Shown piece by piece: positions 32,862-44,461 of a stretch of DNA of 64,000 bases. Both the position numbers and the translations under genes were made by a program. Numbering within the stretch: the stretch's first letter is position 1; every line of letters begins with the position of its first letter. Origin of the DNA: Pogonophryne albipinna (Eukaryota; Chordata; Actinopteri; Perciformes; Artedidraconidae). The stretch covers positions 38,925,233 to 38,989,232 of the forward strand of contig CM053252.1 in assembly GCA_028583405.1 (NCBI GenBank), in the 5' to 3' direction. The notes under the pieces were generated by a model that was not told the origin of the DNA, did not search any database, and saw only the letters and a list, made by a program, of their open reading frames with translations.

Positions 32862-34425
32862 ATCAATCAATCAATGTTTATTTATATAGCCCAATATCAC
32901 AAATGTTACATTTGTCTCAGTGGACTTCACAGTTTGTACAAAATATCAGTATGACAATACGACACCCTCTGTCCTTAGACCCTCACATCGTACAAGGAAA
33001 AACTTCCGAAGAAAACCCACAGTTTTAAAGGGAAAAATGGGAGAAACCTCAGGGAGAGCAACAGAAGAGGGATCCCTCTCCCAGGACGGACAGACGTGCA
33101 ATAGATGCCGTGTGTAAATTGAAAAGATAATACATTTGCAACATAGGTAGTCCAAATGTTTGGAAATGCATGTGTGCATAATAGGAAGATGAATCCACGA
33201 GGATATCCATCCAGGACCTATGATCCATGACCACAGCCACGACTCAAGATCCAGGGCTCGCGATGCAGGACACAGGACCGCAGGATCATCCATGACTCCG
33301 GATCCCAGCATATATAGACACCAAAAAGAAAGAAATTTGGGGAAGCTGGGTTAATCAGAACATGAGAGTACACAGGTATAGACAGAGAGAAGGAAGAAGT
33401 AAGATGTCCCCCGACAAACTAAGCCTATATCAGCAAAACTATGGGCTGAATCTAATCAGCCCTAACTATAAGCTTTATCAAAAAGGAAGGTCTTAAGCGC
33501 ACTCTTAAAAACGGATCGGGTGTCTGCCGCCCGAACACAAACTGGAAGCTGATTCCACAAATGTGGAGCTTGATAAGAAAAGGCTCTGGCTCCCATTGTA
33601 CTTTTAGAGACTCTAGGAACAACCAACAACCCTGTATTCTTGGAACGCAATGCCCTAGTAGGACAGTAGGGTATAATGAGTTCTTTAAGGTAAGATGGCG
33701 CCTGCCCATTAAGGGCTTTGTAGGCGAGAAGAAGAATTTTAAATTCTATCCTGTGTTCTATAGGGAGCCAGTGTAAGGCAGCCAGAACAGGAGTAATGTG
33801 GTCCCTTTTCCTAACTCTGGTTAGTACACGAGCTGCAGCATTTTGAATCAGCTGAAGCGACTTGACTGACTTCTTGGTACACGCTAATAATAAAGAGTTA
33901 CAATAATCCAGCCTTGAAGTAACAAATGTATGGACTAGTTTCTCTGCATCGTTTTGAGGCAAAATATGCCTGATTTTTGCAATGTTATGTAGATGGAAGT
34001 AGGCGGTCCTTGCATTTTTTTTTATGTGGGTCGTTAAAGGATAAATCCTGATCAAATATAACACCAAGATTCCTTACAGTCTCACTGGAGGCCAAATTAA
34101 TGCCATCCATAGTTAGTATATCTTTAGATAATTTTTTTCGTAGATTCTTCGGGCCAAGTACAATAACTTCAGTTTTGGTCGTGTTTAACATCAAAACGTT
34201 TAAGGTCATCCACGTTTTTAAGTCCTTGAGGCAGTCTTGAATTTTATTTAGATGATTAATTTCATCAGGCTTGATTGATAAATATAGTTGAGTATCATCC
34301 GCATAACAATGAAAATGTACAGAATGATTCCTTATAATATTGCCTAACGGAAGCATATATAATGTGAACAAAATAGGTGCGAGCACTGAGCCCTGTGGCA
34401 CTCCATGGCTAACTTTGGTTTGCGT
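32862..34425 (-). mobile_element. L2-type LINE 3' end (copy 1)
   Basis: On the - strand the element runs from an RT fragment at 34401 through the end of ORF2 at 33462 and a 3' UTR to a (TGAT)n-like tail at about 32862-32876. It is 5'-truncated near 34425. The 3' UTR (TATATAGCCCAATATCACAA on the + strand) is shared with copy 2 at 46141-47256. Confidence 0.9.
33462..34401 (-). pseudogene. L2 LINE reverse-transcriptase C-terminal half
   Basis: The frame 34401-33985 starts at PQGSVLAPILFTLYM and contains the catalytic FHCYADDTQLY box, so the RT palm is partly present. A frameshift in a T-run near 34020 leads to 34067-33462, with the L2-type C-terminal region (FVTSRLDYCNSLL, QLIQNAAARVL, HWLPIEHRIEFK, LWNQLPVCVR). 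The stop at about 33462 follows a lysine-rich end. N-terminal RT motifs and the endonuclease are missing, so the copy is dead. Target-primed reverse transcription is the known role of the intact protein. Confidence 0.9.
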
Positions 34426-35343
34426 GGAAAAAGTCTACATTTTGGTCGAATGTCTGTGTTTTCATTATAATTTTTCCTAAATAAACACCTTATCCATTTA
34501 ATGACTCGTGGCAACTCATACAGAGTATGGGCCAAATGTCAATAAGAAATACAACACAATAGGTTGTGTTGATATGTAATGTATGACAACCCAAATAAGA
34601 AACTACTGTAGATATTTAGAAAGTTCAAATATCAGTCATTTTTTTTAAAAGTGTCCCTCTGCTGTCTGCGGTCGTGAACCAGTAGCAGTTTACTTAAAAT
34701 GTGTTTGTCGCCCTCTCTAACCCCAGCAGATGTTTCTCGACAGGCTGCTGTGCTGAGGGTCTGTTCCCGAGTGTAAACTCTATTCTGATTGGTTGGCCTA
34801 AACAGGAAATAAGAAAATGAGCTCTTAAGCGTAAAGCCAGTCCGCTTCCTGTGGACAGATCGTCCCAGTGGTGGTGACAAGAGTCCAGTGTGAGTCCAGC
34901 TGTGTCTGCTCAGAGTCTGTGAACATGGGAGGACAGTGGCTGAGATTATTGACTGGAAACGGAACACACACTTAAGACAGGGTCTGAGGCCTGAGACTGG
35001 AACTGGGACTAGAGATTTAGGACTGTGATTCAAAACAAGGAAACAGGTGTAGAGACTAAAAGCTGGATCAAAACTAGAATTAAGAACTGGGTGGAAATTA
35101 AGAGTGGGTACAGGAGAGCTGGAATGGAGATAATGATGGGACAGGATTTACATTTGGTTTTAAAAAACTCGATGTTGGGCTCTGCTTGCAGAATGGGAAT
35201 GGAAATAGGAATTAAGATTAAGATTTAGAAACAGATGTGTAAAAGCCGTATTTGTAATTGAAAAACTAAATGAATGTTGGCATGACAGACTCCATTTTCT
35301 TTGAATATAATTTCAGTTAATACCACTGTTTTTGTATTATTTT
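34426..35343. other. No gene seen
   Basis: A - strand open frame of 133 codons (35033-34632) has no recognisable domain. The + strand has a lysine/isoleucine-rich repetitive look (GGAATTAAGATTAAG). No repeat ends identified. Confidence 0.4.
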
Positions 35344-35351
35344 GTATTTAT

Positions 35352-36117
35352 TAAGGATGCTCTGATCGATATTCACTCTTAATAGTTTGATCGGTGCTCT
35401 CTATAAAGGCCGATCAGGAGAGCCGATCAGATGACGTAAAATACATGAGACTTTTCTCTGTGCGCGGCAAAACAAGCTCGCCAAAATGGCTTCACCAGTC
35501 TGGCAGTTTTTTAAGGTGTCAGAAAAAGACAACAGAATAGCAGTATGCAACGTGTGTGAAGCAGAAATCCTGCAGCTCCACCCGCTGTGACGGACCGGTG
35601 ACCGGAGCAAAACACACACTTCAAAGTTAGACTAACACACTTGGCTATTTGATCTACCTCTGGAACAAGCTAAACTAGTATGTTTATTCTTCACTGTCGG
35701 GTCACTCATTACTGGATCAGTGAGCTGCATGAGATACTGACAGGCTGTCAGGAGAGAGAGAGAGGGGGAGAGAGAGAGAGAGAGGGAGGAAAAGAGAGTG
35801 CTTCCGCTCATTTCTCCCGTGTTATTATCCAAAGTGAATGTAAACTTGAATAAGGTACTTAATTTGAATGTAATAATTATGTTCTTGGTTGTTTGTGGAA
35901 GCGCATCATTTATTGAAAAATTAGTCTGAACTTTTCGATCCGTTACGATTATAAACTGAAGCAATATAAAAATGAGCCCCATTAACTGAGTTTTTAACAT
36001 CACTTTAAATGGAAGATCCCCATAGCCCCCACCCACCCTATGATCGGATCGGCGATCGGTATCGGCCGAATCTGATTCCGGTGATCGGCCCCAAAAACCC
36101 TAATCGGAGCATCCCTA
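35352..36117 (+). mobile_element. 766-bp hAT element with BED-finger fragment
   Basis: The ends TAAGGATGCTCTGATCGAT and ATCGGAGCATCCCTA are inverted repeats. A perfect 8-bp duplication GTATTTAT (35344-35351, 36118-36125) flanks it. Just inside lies the start of a transposase gene that is cut after its first zinc-binding pair, so it is an internal deletion derivative. A GA-rich run is at about 35753-35793. A 56-bp piece of the same family is at 10112-10167. Confidence 0.93.
35486..35590 (+). pseudogene. N-terminal BED-finger fragment of a hAT transposase
   Basis: A 34-codon frame starts with ATG 35486 and reads MASPVWQFFKVSEKDNRIA followed by VCNVC. The aromatic W-x-FF start and C-x2-C pair are those of BED zinc fingers that hAT transposases use to bind DNA. 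The frame ends at TGA 35588-35590, before the histidine pair, so the protein is truncated by the internal deletion of the element. Confidence 0.8.
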
Positions 36118-36144
36118 GTATTTATCAATATTATTGGAATAGGC

Positions 36145-36505
36145 TAAGAGTTGCCGGTTTCAGTTGGATTATTTGTCACAGTTGCTCCGATCAGACTCCT
36201 CCATTTTGTAGATTATTTACGACTTTTGAATCCACATAAACACATCGGCAAATTCCGGCTTACTTTGACCATGTGTTTTAAACAGTTTAATCCCTTTGTG
36301 AATTGTTTCCACTTGTGCCGTCATTTAATTTCTTCACACAGCGGGAATCCAAATGAATTAATCCTGAGTCCAATAACCATCAAAGTCACTCCAATAGTGC
36401 TCCTTAATTATGCTTTCATCCTCCTTTAACAAAATACTTCACATGCATCCAGTTTGTGACAGTAGTTGTAGCATTTTTGAGAGTTTTAAACTTTAATTAC
36501 CGCTG
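36145..36505 (-). repeat. Relic of a BEL-type leader and gag start
   Basis: The sequence CAAAGTCACTCCAATAGTGC with TCCTTAATTA, and the blocks before and after it, match the leader region of the BEL element at about 27925-28255 in the same order and orientation. The - strand near 36190-36150 encodes a peptide similar to the BEL gag start. Identity is only moderate by eye and there are no LTRs, so it is an old related copy. Confidence 0.65.
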
Positions 36506-36555
36506 TTGCGCCCCCCCCCCCCCCCCTTTGTGTGTGTGTGGGGGGGGGCGCAACT
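36506..36555. repeat. C-run / TG-run / G-run hairpin
   Basis: GTTGCGC followed by about 19 C, then CTTTGTGTGTGTGTG, then about 9 G and GCGCAAC forms an inverted repeat with a TG-rich loop. Homopolymer lengths in such a place are unreliable in assemblies. A further G-run follows at 36572-36578, and GGTTGGGAACCACTG at about 36596 recalls ends of Charlie-type hAT elements. Confidence 0.8.
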
Positions 36556-37868
36556 TCCAACAGGAGTCATTTGGGGGGGGCTCTTGGGAAAAAAGGTTGG
36601 GAACCACTGATCTAGAAGGATCACATGTCATTCTGTTAGATTTAGACATTTCCTTTGGGTTCTAGAAACAAAACCTTTGTTGTTCTGAAATATTTTTTAG
36701 ATAATGTACTTTAACAGTTTTTTTTTTTAAAGCAGTGTTACATGATGCACAGCTACTTTGTACGTTTTCAGGTTTATCTCCATAGCAGTGCTTCATTTCT
36801 GCCTTAAGTGAACACGAAACACACTGTGCAAACCTGAAAACTGCTATTTTACCACAGTTCACTTGTCATTAAAATGATTGGGAAATATGTGTTTTTCAGG
36901 GATTGGCACGTACTTTTTAATATTTTTACTTGTTGATGATCAACATCTGTGTCTATTCTGGTTTTAAATCAATATAACAAAGAGTCTCTTGAATAAATTA
37001 AAGCAAAGAGGTATTCCACAAGAGAATAGGGCTCAGTGTCTTGCTAAAAAGAAAGGCTAATGGGTTGTAGAGGCTATAATGTGTTTTGACTAAATGTTCT
37101 GCGTGTTAACTATCCAATCCAGTTAGACAACTATCGACACATTTACGGAAGTACTGGTATCTCGGAAAATCTGTATAAATGTTTGTGTACACCTATAAGC
37201 ATTAAATACTGTGTGCAGAGGAAATCAACTTGCCCTAATGACTCATATAGGTTTTCCATGGGTCTGTTTCAGATCAGGCAAACGTTTAGATCCTTGGATT
37301 TGGTTTAAATGTAATTTATAATTTATAAAAGAGTTTGACATTAATAGGAATTCAAACATATGTTTGTTTGTTTTAGCTGACAGTTCTCCAGCTGGAGGTC
37401 CTCACAGATACATGTTTTAGACGCAATCGTAATCCCAGAGGATAGAGACACAATTTGGTACCCATTTACTGTAACCCAACTAATTATTTTGGCGGGGGTT
37501 CGGAAGGAATGTCTCCAGACTGGAGCAGTGTAAACCAGTAGGCCTCGGAGAGGAACATCCAAAGTAAACAGTTTCATCGAGAAAACAAACAACCTCAATC
37601 ATATTTGAGTGAGACCGGCAAATATTTAATCCATTCACTGTTTACTAACAAAATCCGCTTCAGTCAGGGCTCCAGATATTCTGTGATCATGGATTCTGCC
37701 TTGGTTTATTTTCTAATCCAATAACCAGGCTTATTTTAAGCAAGTGATAGCCCCATATTGTTTTGTCATTTTCAACATTCAGAATGTTTTAGGGTGAAAA
37801 GTTTGGCGAGTTTGGGGTGAAAGCAGTTCAGTTTTTGGGACTTGGCTTAGGAACCAAAGGGTCCCCAG
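36556..37868. other. No gene seen
   Basis: AT-rich DNA with short frames and no recognised repeat ends apart from the hAT-like GGTTGGGAACCACTG near its start. It ends at the TAGGGCTGTGCATC end of the next hAT. Confidence 0.45.
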
Positions 37869-38740
37869 TAGGGCTGTGCATCTTCACTGGTCTCACGATT
37901 CGATTCGATTACGATTATCCTGTCAACGATGGATTCGGTTCGATATCCCGGTGCATTACGGTGTATCACCATGCATAACAATGCGTTGAATCCTCAATTT
38001 TCAATATTACTGTATGGATACTTTTTCATCAATGAATACAATCAGTCAGATAAATATGAACTTTTTTTATTCTATAGAAAGTGCATTACAAATCGATCAA
38101 ACCACTTATTTGTCTTCTGCTCTATAACATGGCACATCCTAAAAGTGCCAAACATCATTATGAGTGTGACAACAGGTAGCATTGAACTACCATGTGTATC
38201 ATATCAAAAATGTTTATTAAATTGAAATGAAATAAATAGTATAGGCCTGGCCTACCTATAGTGTAAAAAAAAGTAAATCTTCAAAAACAAAACATTCTGC
38301 AGTGCTGTAATCTACAACAATGTTTTCAAATAGCAGCACTGGGCACAGGGCACTTCCTGAATGTGCCAAACAACAAAAACATGACTCGCTGCTCAGCATT
38401 TGGGAATGTGTAGGTTCTTCTGCAAGAACACTAGTTGATCCACATGTTCTGGTTTGAGAGTGCTTCTTTTTGCAGTGACCACATCTCCTGCAGTGGAGAA
38501 AACTCACTCTGCAGACACACTTGTGCCTGGGATACACAAGTATCGCTTTGACACCCGTGAGAGGAGGGGAAATGTGATCTCATGGACACGCCACCAGTTC
38601 AAAGGGTCCTCAGTCAGAGGGAGAGATGATGCTTTACAGTATCTCTCTATTTCCTCCTCAGCAATGGCATAGGGGGTCTTGGGTTCTGCTGTACCTTCAG
38701 TGTTAGTGAAAGACCGTCCCAGCAAACTCACAAGCAGTGA
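37869..38740 (-). mobile_element. hAT element fragment with transposase C-terminus
   Basis: A hAT-type end TAGGGCTGTGCATCTTCAC followed by ACGATTCGATTCGATTACG repeats lies at 37869-37935. About 500 bp inside, the - strand encodes the hAT C-terminal dimerisation domain. The opposite end was not found and similarity is lost by about 38740, so the element is probably truncated on that side. Confidence 0.75.
38405..38731 (-). pseudogene. hAT transposase C-terminal dimerisation domain
   Basis: From 38731 the - strand reads EEIERYCKASSLPLTEDPLN then WWRVH, FPLLSRVSKRYLCIPGTS, the conserved hAT dimerisation region. A TGA at about 38506 follows VSAE, where the family normally has arginine (CGA to TGA is a single C-to-T change). 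The same frame then continues VFSTAGDVVTAKRS and TLKPEHVDQLVFLQKNL to about 38405. So the domain is complete but for one stop. N-terminal parts are missing. Confidence 0.85.
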
Positions 38741-39104
38741 TGAGGCCTTTCAATTAGGAATATAGGGTTTAACATGCATCAAATCATGCCTTGAACATGT
38801 AATGTCCTGTGAGTGGAGGCAGGAGGCCCTCAGCTCCATATAGGATTCAATTATTTTTTCTGTGAAGAACCAATAAGAAGAACGTTCTCACGGTACCCAG
38901 ACGAACCGATGCTGAACAAACAAACTGGCGTGGTCAAAGAATATCATCTACGGGACCGCCATGTTTACCTTCCCGCCACAAGATGGCCGAAGGCTGCATC
39001 ACTACACCACATGAGCAGCTTTTATGTAAGCGAAGCAGAGGGGTCGGGTTAATATAGTGGAGATATTGTTCTCCTTCACTCAGAAGTGTATACTGATGGA
39101 CAAA
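38741..39104. other. No gene seen
   Basis: Short frames only. The sequence around 38950-39060 (CAAGATGGCCGAAGG, TTAATATAGTGG) could belong to an LTR in reverse orientation together with the inverted repeat that follows, but this is not established. Confidence 0.35.
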
Positions 39105-39136
39105 AGAATGTCTGGTGTGTAAAGGCATACTGATAC
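39105..39136 (+). repeat. 32-bp inverted repeat, left arm
   Basis: AGAATGTCTGGTGTGTAAAG and the next 12 bases recur as the reverse complement at 40097-40128 with one mismatch, about 960 bp away. Outside the arms there is weaker similarity in the same inverted sense (CTCCT/TTC-rich). The owner of the repeat is unknown. Confidence 0.9.
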
Positions 39137-40096
39137 TGAGTCTTCTCGATTAATAGCTTATAGACAATACCATGTTTAAATAGACTCCTACTTGTTATTA
39201 CACATGTGACATATGTAAGAAAAGGGAGGGGAGAGTCAATTATATTGAGTAATTGATTTCATATTGGAACATTTCAAATGTATTTCTGATAAACTAATCT
39301 TTTATCAAACGGTAAATGGTGAATTAATATAACATTTAGAATCATTGAAAAGGGGTTATATCCACAGGAACTAGCTCACATTTAACTTAAAATAAAATGT
39401 CTCTGCTTTGGACTGATGAGTATATGATTCTTGCATGTTAAATGACTAACACAAACCTTACATTTATGCATGTGCATGTGTCAGGAAGGCTCCCAAATAA
39501 TTCTGAGGGGCCTATCCTATTTTTGTAATTAAATGATAATGTGCTAATCCATTACCTTGAGTTGTCTTCACTCAGGAAAACATCCCTATCAAGTGTTAAC
39601 CCAATAACTAGGACAGCTCTGAAGGCCAAGGGTCAGAGAGAGAGGATCACACTCTCCGGCTGCAGAGAGCACCCCCAGCCACGTGCAAGGGGGCACGAGG
39701 TCGTTCGAGATGAGAGGATTCTAATCTTCAACTTTCTGATGAGATGGGATGCTTCTTCATCTTTCTGCTGGGGGGGCCCAAGTAGACAACTCTGCAGGAC
39801 GAGCGATGGCTTCAGAGGCTTCTATAATACAAGGTTCCATGTTTCTTGGAGGAGCAGATGTCTTCGTAACCTCTCCTATCACGGGGGGGGGGCATCCGGA
39901 TGTGCCACTTGGAATAGGCAGTTGCACTGCTCTCAAGCAGAAGGAATGCAGGCAGATGAGCCTCCGTTTCGCTGGGGGATCATACAGTGCTCACTGAATT
40001 GAGCCACACAAAAGCAGAGCAATTGGGGGGGTGAAATATGGCGCTCTGATGAAGAAGAGTTTTGAGCCAATCAGCACCTCAGTGCTAATCTATATA
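39137..40096. other. Spacer of the inverted repeat; no gene
   Basis: AT-rich for the first 400 bp, GC-richer after 39600. A 153-codon frame at 39541-40002 has no recognised motif and overlaps an out-of-phase 82-codon frame, so coding is unlikely. A G-run is at 39883-39890. Confidence 0.4.
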
Positions 40097-40128
40097 GTAT
40101 CAGGATGCCTTTACACACCAGACATTCT
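40097..40128 (-). repeat. 32-bp inverted repeat, right arm
   Basis: This is the reverse complement of 39105-39136, with 31 of 32 bases matching. Just upstream are GCCAATCAGC (about 40058) and TATATAGTATC (about 40091), which look like CCAAT and TATA boxes of an LTR promoter. That reading is an inference. Confidence 0.9.
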
Positions 40129-41175
40129 GTGTCATAAAGAGAGGAGGAGAACGAGTCAGGAGGACATGTTCTTCCAGCTCTTGTACAAAGATAACATTTG
40201 AATTGAATGACCAGATGTTTACAGATGTACAATTAATGATAGTTCTTATATTTCCGATGAACAGACATGTGTTAAATAGTGGTGATAAATATATTTTGTC
40301 AGATCAGATTACACTTTCACACTAAACAAAATAAATTAATTGATATTTTCGGATTATAAGGTATTGAACAATAAGGTATTTCTAATATTATAACAGATAA
40401 TGTTAATATCCTTAATTGTCCAGCAATCAGGTTTAACAATACTACTCTTCAATGTATTACCCATGCACAGACAGACCTACAATGATGTTTTAAGTTTTAA
40501 ATATTTAAACCTTCCTTTCCAGGTTTTACAAAAGTCTTTGAATATTTGCCTAACTTTTCCTTTTCAGATTGTTAAACGTTTTGAGAATTGTTTAATTTTC
40601 CTTTCAGATTTTGAACAATGTACTTGATTAAAATGAAGGTATTGATTTAATTAAAACTGAGTGCCTTACCCTTGATTTAATATGTAATGAAGTAAACGTA
40701 AAGTAATCCTAAATTGAGGACACTGTAACTTTGCAGATTACAAATTGATCAAATCACCACTGTGAATTTTATACCTTAACTGTGATTTTATACCTCAGCT
40801 GGATCTGTTATGATCCTATGTTTTAAATACATTTGACTAGTGATTGCCTTAAGCTAAATCTTTAAACTGCAAGCTGGTTTTGATTTTATAGTTTGATAAG
40901 TGAGATCAGCTAATGATGTTTTTGCTATTATGCGTCTGTGTTTTATGTGTGTTCATTATTGTGCTTTTGACAACAGATGATCCAAACATTGATGAGAGAT
41001 GATTTTCTATTGTGATTGTCTGTGTCAATCATTGTGGTTGAATGTTTCAGTCTTATTCTACTTTGTGATGTAAATTGATGTATGGTGGGACCACACTCAA
41101 ATCTGAAGACGCCTATTGATTTAAGTATTGACCAAATTATTATTAGACTAATGTTTTCAGGTTATCAAAGATGAT
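40129..41175. other. AT-rich segment before a putative 3' LTR; no gene
   Basis: No coding frame longer than 75 codons occurs. If the LTR at 41189 is real, this could be decayed internal sequence of that element. Confidence 0.35.
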
Positions 41176-41188
41176 AAAAAGAGAGGAC

Positions 41189-41671
41189 TGTTAGAGAATA
41201 TTTCTTCTCTCTTCCTAAGTGTCAAATAATAATTCTTCCTTACTTTTAAGATATTTAACTTTATTGCCTGTTGACGTTTTACGACCGAACCCTAAGTCTG
41301 TTATCTGTCTTAAGGAATGGGAAGTTTCACCTATTGCTGACATTATCAGTTTTATGACCGGTCAACTCTCGGTCACAAGAGCCATAGAGTCAGATAAGTG
41401 ATTCAGTGTCTCCAGGTGCTCACGTACACCTTCCCCCAATATGCTGATTAGCTCTCTGTAAACTAGTTAAAAAGGTCTATCGAAAGATAGGCTGATCAGA
41501 ATTGACATGACAACGCACCCGTGCAGTCAGAACCTTTGGCTGCTGTGACTTGTGATATGAATTCTCCGGCCGATGCTTGTAGTAAACTACCAATGTTTGA
41601 AATCAAAGCTCCGACTCTCCTCGTGTCTCTCTGAGTCCTGACTCTCCATTGCAGCAGAAGTTTCCCTTACA
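41189..41671 (+). mobile_element. Probable LTR preceded by a polypurine tract
   Basis: The segment starts TGTTAGAGAATA and ends TTCCCTTACA. It is preceded by AAAAAGAGAGGA at 41176-41187, which looks like a polypurine tract, so it would be a 3' LTR on the + strand. The end region (TCCTCGTGTCTCTCTGAGTC) resembles the U5 of retroviral LTRs. No partner LTR and no target duplication were found. A (TTA)n run follows at 41672-41691. Confidence 0.45.
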
Positions 41672-42854
41672 TTATTATTATTATTATTATTAAGAAATAC
41701 ACTTTTAAAGAACAATCCCTAAATAAAAAGTTCTATTAATTGTTGTTGAAAGTGCTATGCTGATCAACACATTTTACATTCTTAAACAATAGCTAAGGGG
41801 TTTTACTATCATGGTTTAAAACAGGGATTCGGAAGAGGAGCATTTTGGATTAGAACTTTAGCTTTTTCCAACTAAAGATAACCGTTACATCCTGTGCTTT
41901 GGTTTCCTCTTTGGTCCTGTATGATCTTAATGAAAGCCAATACTACAAATTCAGACTATAGGTGAATTTATCTTATATAATGATAATAAACCACCAGCCA
42001 CATTCATTTGTTGAGATTTTCTGAAGTCAAACCTTCTTGGTGCTTGCATTTTGAGCACTGCAGCTGTACTCAGTCGTGCAGTTTGGATACATGATGTACT
42101 GAAACTTGAACAAGAGCCCCACCCAGTGTACGCACAGCACAATGTCCACTTAATGTTAAATCTCTCTTTGACTTTGTTTTCGGTCAGGACACAGTTTAAC
42201 AATTAGGAGTATTGAAGGTAGTGGTTGTAGCATTATTTTTTTGATCATTAGTAAATGTACAATGGCTCTCCATGTATAGTGTGTGATTGCGCTGAGCAAT
42301 TTGGAAAATTATTTGGCTGATATTGCAGTTGTGATGATCACAATATTGGAATAAATGATAATTCTGAAATCATTATTATTATTTTCCATTTGCAAATATT
42401 TTAAAACAGTCATGATGGGACTTGCAAGGATCTGAACCAAACAGTTTCTCCAAATTATGTAAAATATCTCTCTCTCAGACTCACACTAATGCTTCACGTT
42501 TTGAAATTTCACAGATATCTGTTACGGTTATTCGATAAAACGTTCACATGTAAGAGGTTTATCTCTCATTCAGAACAATGGAAACCTTTGATCTCTGCAC
42601 AGCTCGTTAGTTCAAATATAAACACCTGTGTCATGGAACACGATGATGTCATCACACACAGGTGTTCGTGTTTGAGCTAACGACGTGGTCACTGGAGTTT
42701 AACAGACTGTCTCAGCCTATTCTTTTCTGTCTGATGGAGACTTCATACTGACTTCAACATGTTCCACCTATTTTATACATTATTGGTGACACACAGCTGT
42801 CGTCGTTAGATCAAATATAAACACCTGTGTCAGGGAACACGATGTCACATTGAC
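41672..42854. other. No gene seen
   Basis: It begins with a (TTA)n run. The rest has only short frames. AACACCTGTGTCA..GGAACACGATG occurs twice (about 42621 and 42820), suggesting an old duplication at the edge of the tandem repeat that follows. Confidence 0.45.
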
Positions 42855-43444
42855 AAGTTTGGTAACGATGCAGCCATCAACGCATCTAACCGTATTATGG
42901 GGTGTCATCAAATGCCGTTGCCATGGCGACAGACCACTCACCATGAAGCACGATGTCGCTGTAAGTCCAATGGACACGGTCCGATCGTCCCCCAAACTTT
43001 GCTTCCATATCACCGGTCCAGCCCTCAACAGCTCTACGTCAATTATGGGGTTTCTTCAAATGCCGTTGCCATGGCAACACAATGCTCGCCATGAAACACG
43101 GTTTTCTCATAACTTCAGTGAAAATGCTCCAAACGGCCCAGAACTTCACAGGTTTGGTAACGATGCAGCCATCAACGCATCTAAGCGTAGTATGGGGTGT
43201 CATCAAATGCCGTTGCCATGGCGACAGACCACTCACCATGAAACACGATGTCGCTGTAACTCCAATGGACACGGTTCAATCGTCCCCGAATCTTCACTTG
43301 TATATCACCGGTCCATGCCTCAACAGCTCCACGCCAAATCTGAGATCTCACCATGTGCCGTTTCCATGGAAACGCATCCCTCGCCTTATAAACACGATGT
43401 TGTCGTGATACCTATGCAAATGGACTAAAACAGCACCAGACTTC
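42855..43444. repeat. Tandem repeat with a 295-bp unit, two copies
   Basis: GGTAACGATGCAGCCATCAA occurs at 42861 and 43156, and most of the intervening sequence repeats with substitutions. Inside each unit a subrepeat with TGCCGTTGCCATGGC occurs about every 140-160 bp, so the 295-bp unit is itself a degenerate dimer. The 192-codon + frame at 42850-43428 arises from this repeat and has no known domain. I could not name the family. Confidence 0.85.
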
Positions 43445-43643
43445 AGATAATGGTCCGGCCCTCAACAGCTCTGTGACGCTGACAATTGAGCGGCCCGACC
43501 AAGCAAGAAGGCAGAGGCAGAGAGTTCAAATATAACCTGGTGTGGGTATTTATTAAATCACAGACACATGTGCACACAGTCACCAGCAACAAGGATCTCA
43601 CACACCCTACCAGCCCCAAAACAGACAGGGCAACAGAGCCTAA

Positions 43644-44457
<814 letters not shown>

Positions 44458-44461
44458 TTAA

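Noticed and set aside
39541..40002. 153-codon + strand frame between the inverted repeat arms as a gene
   Set aside because: No recognised domain, a competing out-of-phase frame and a G-run inside. It was treated as non-coding.
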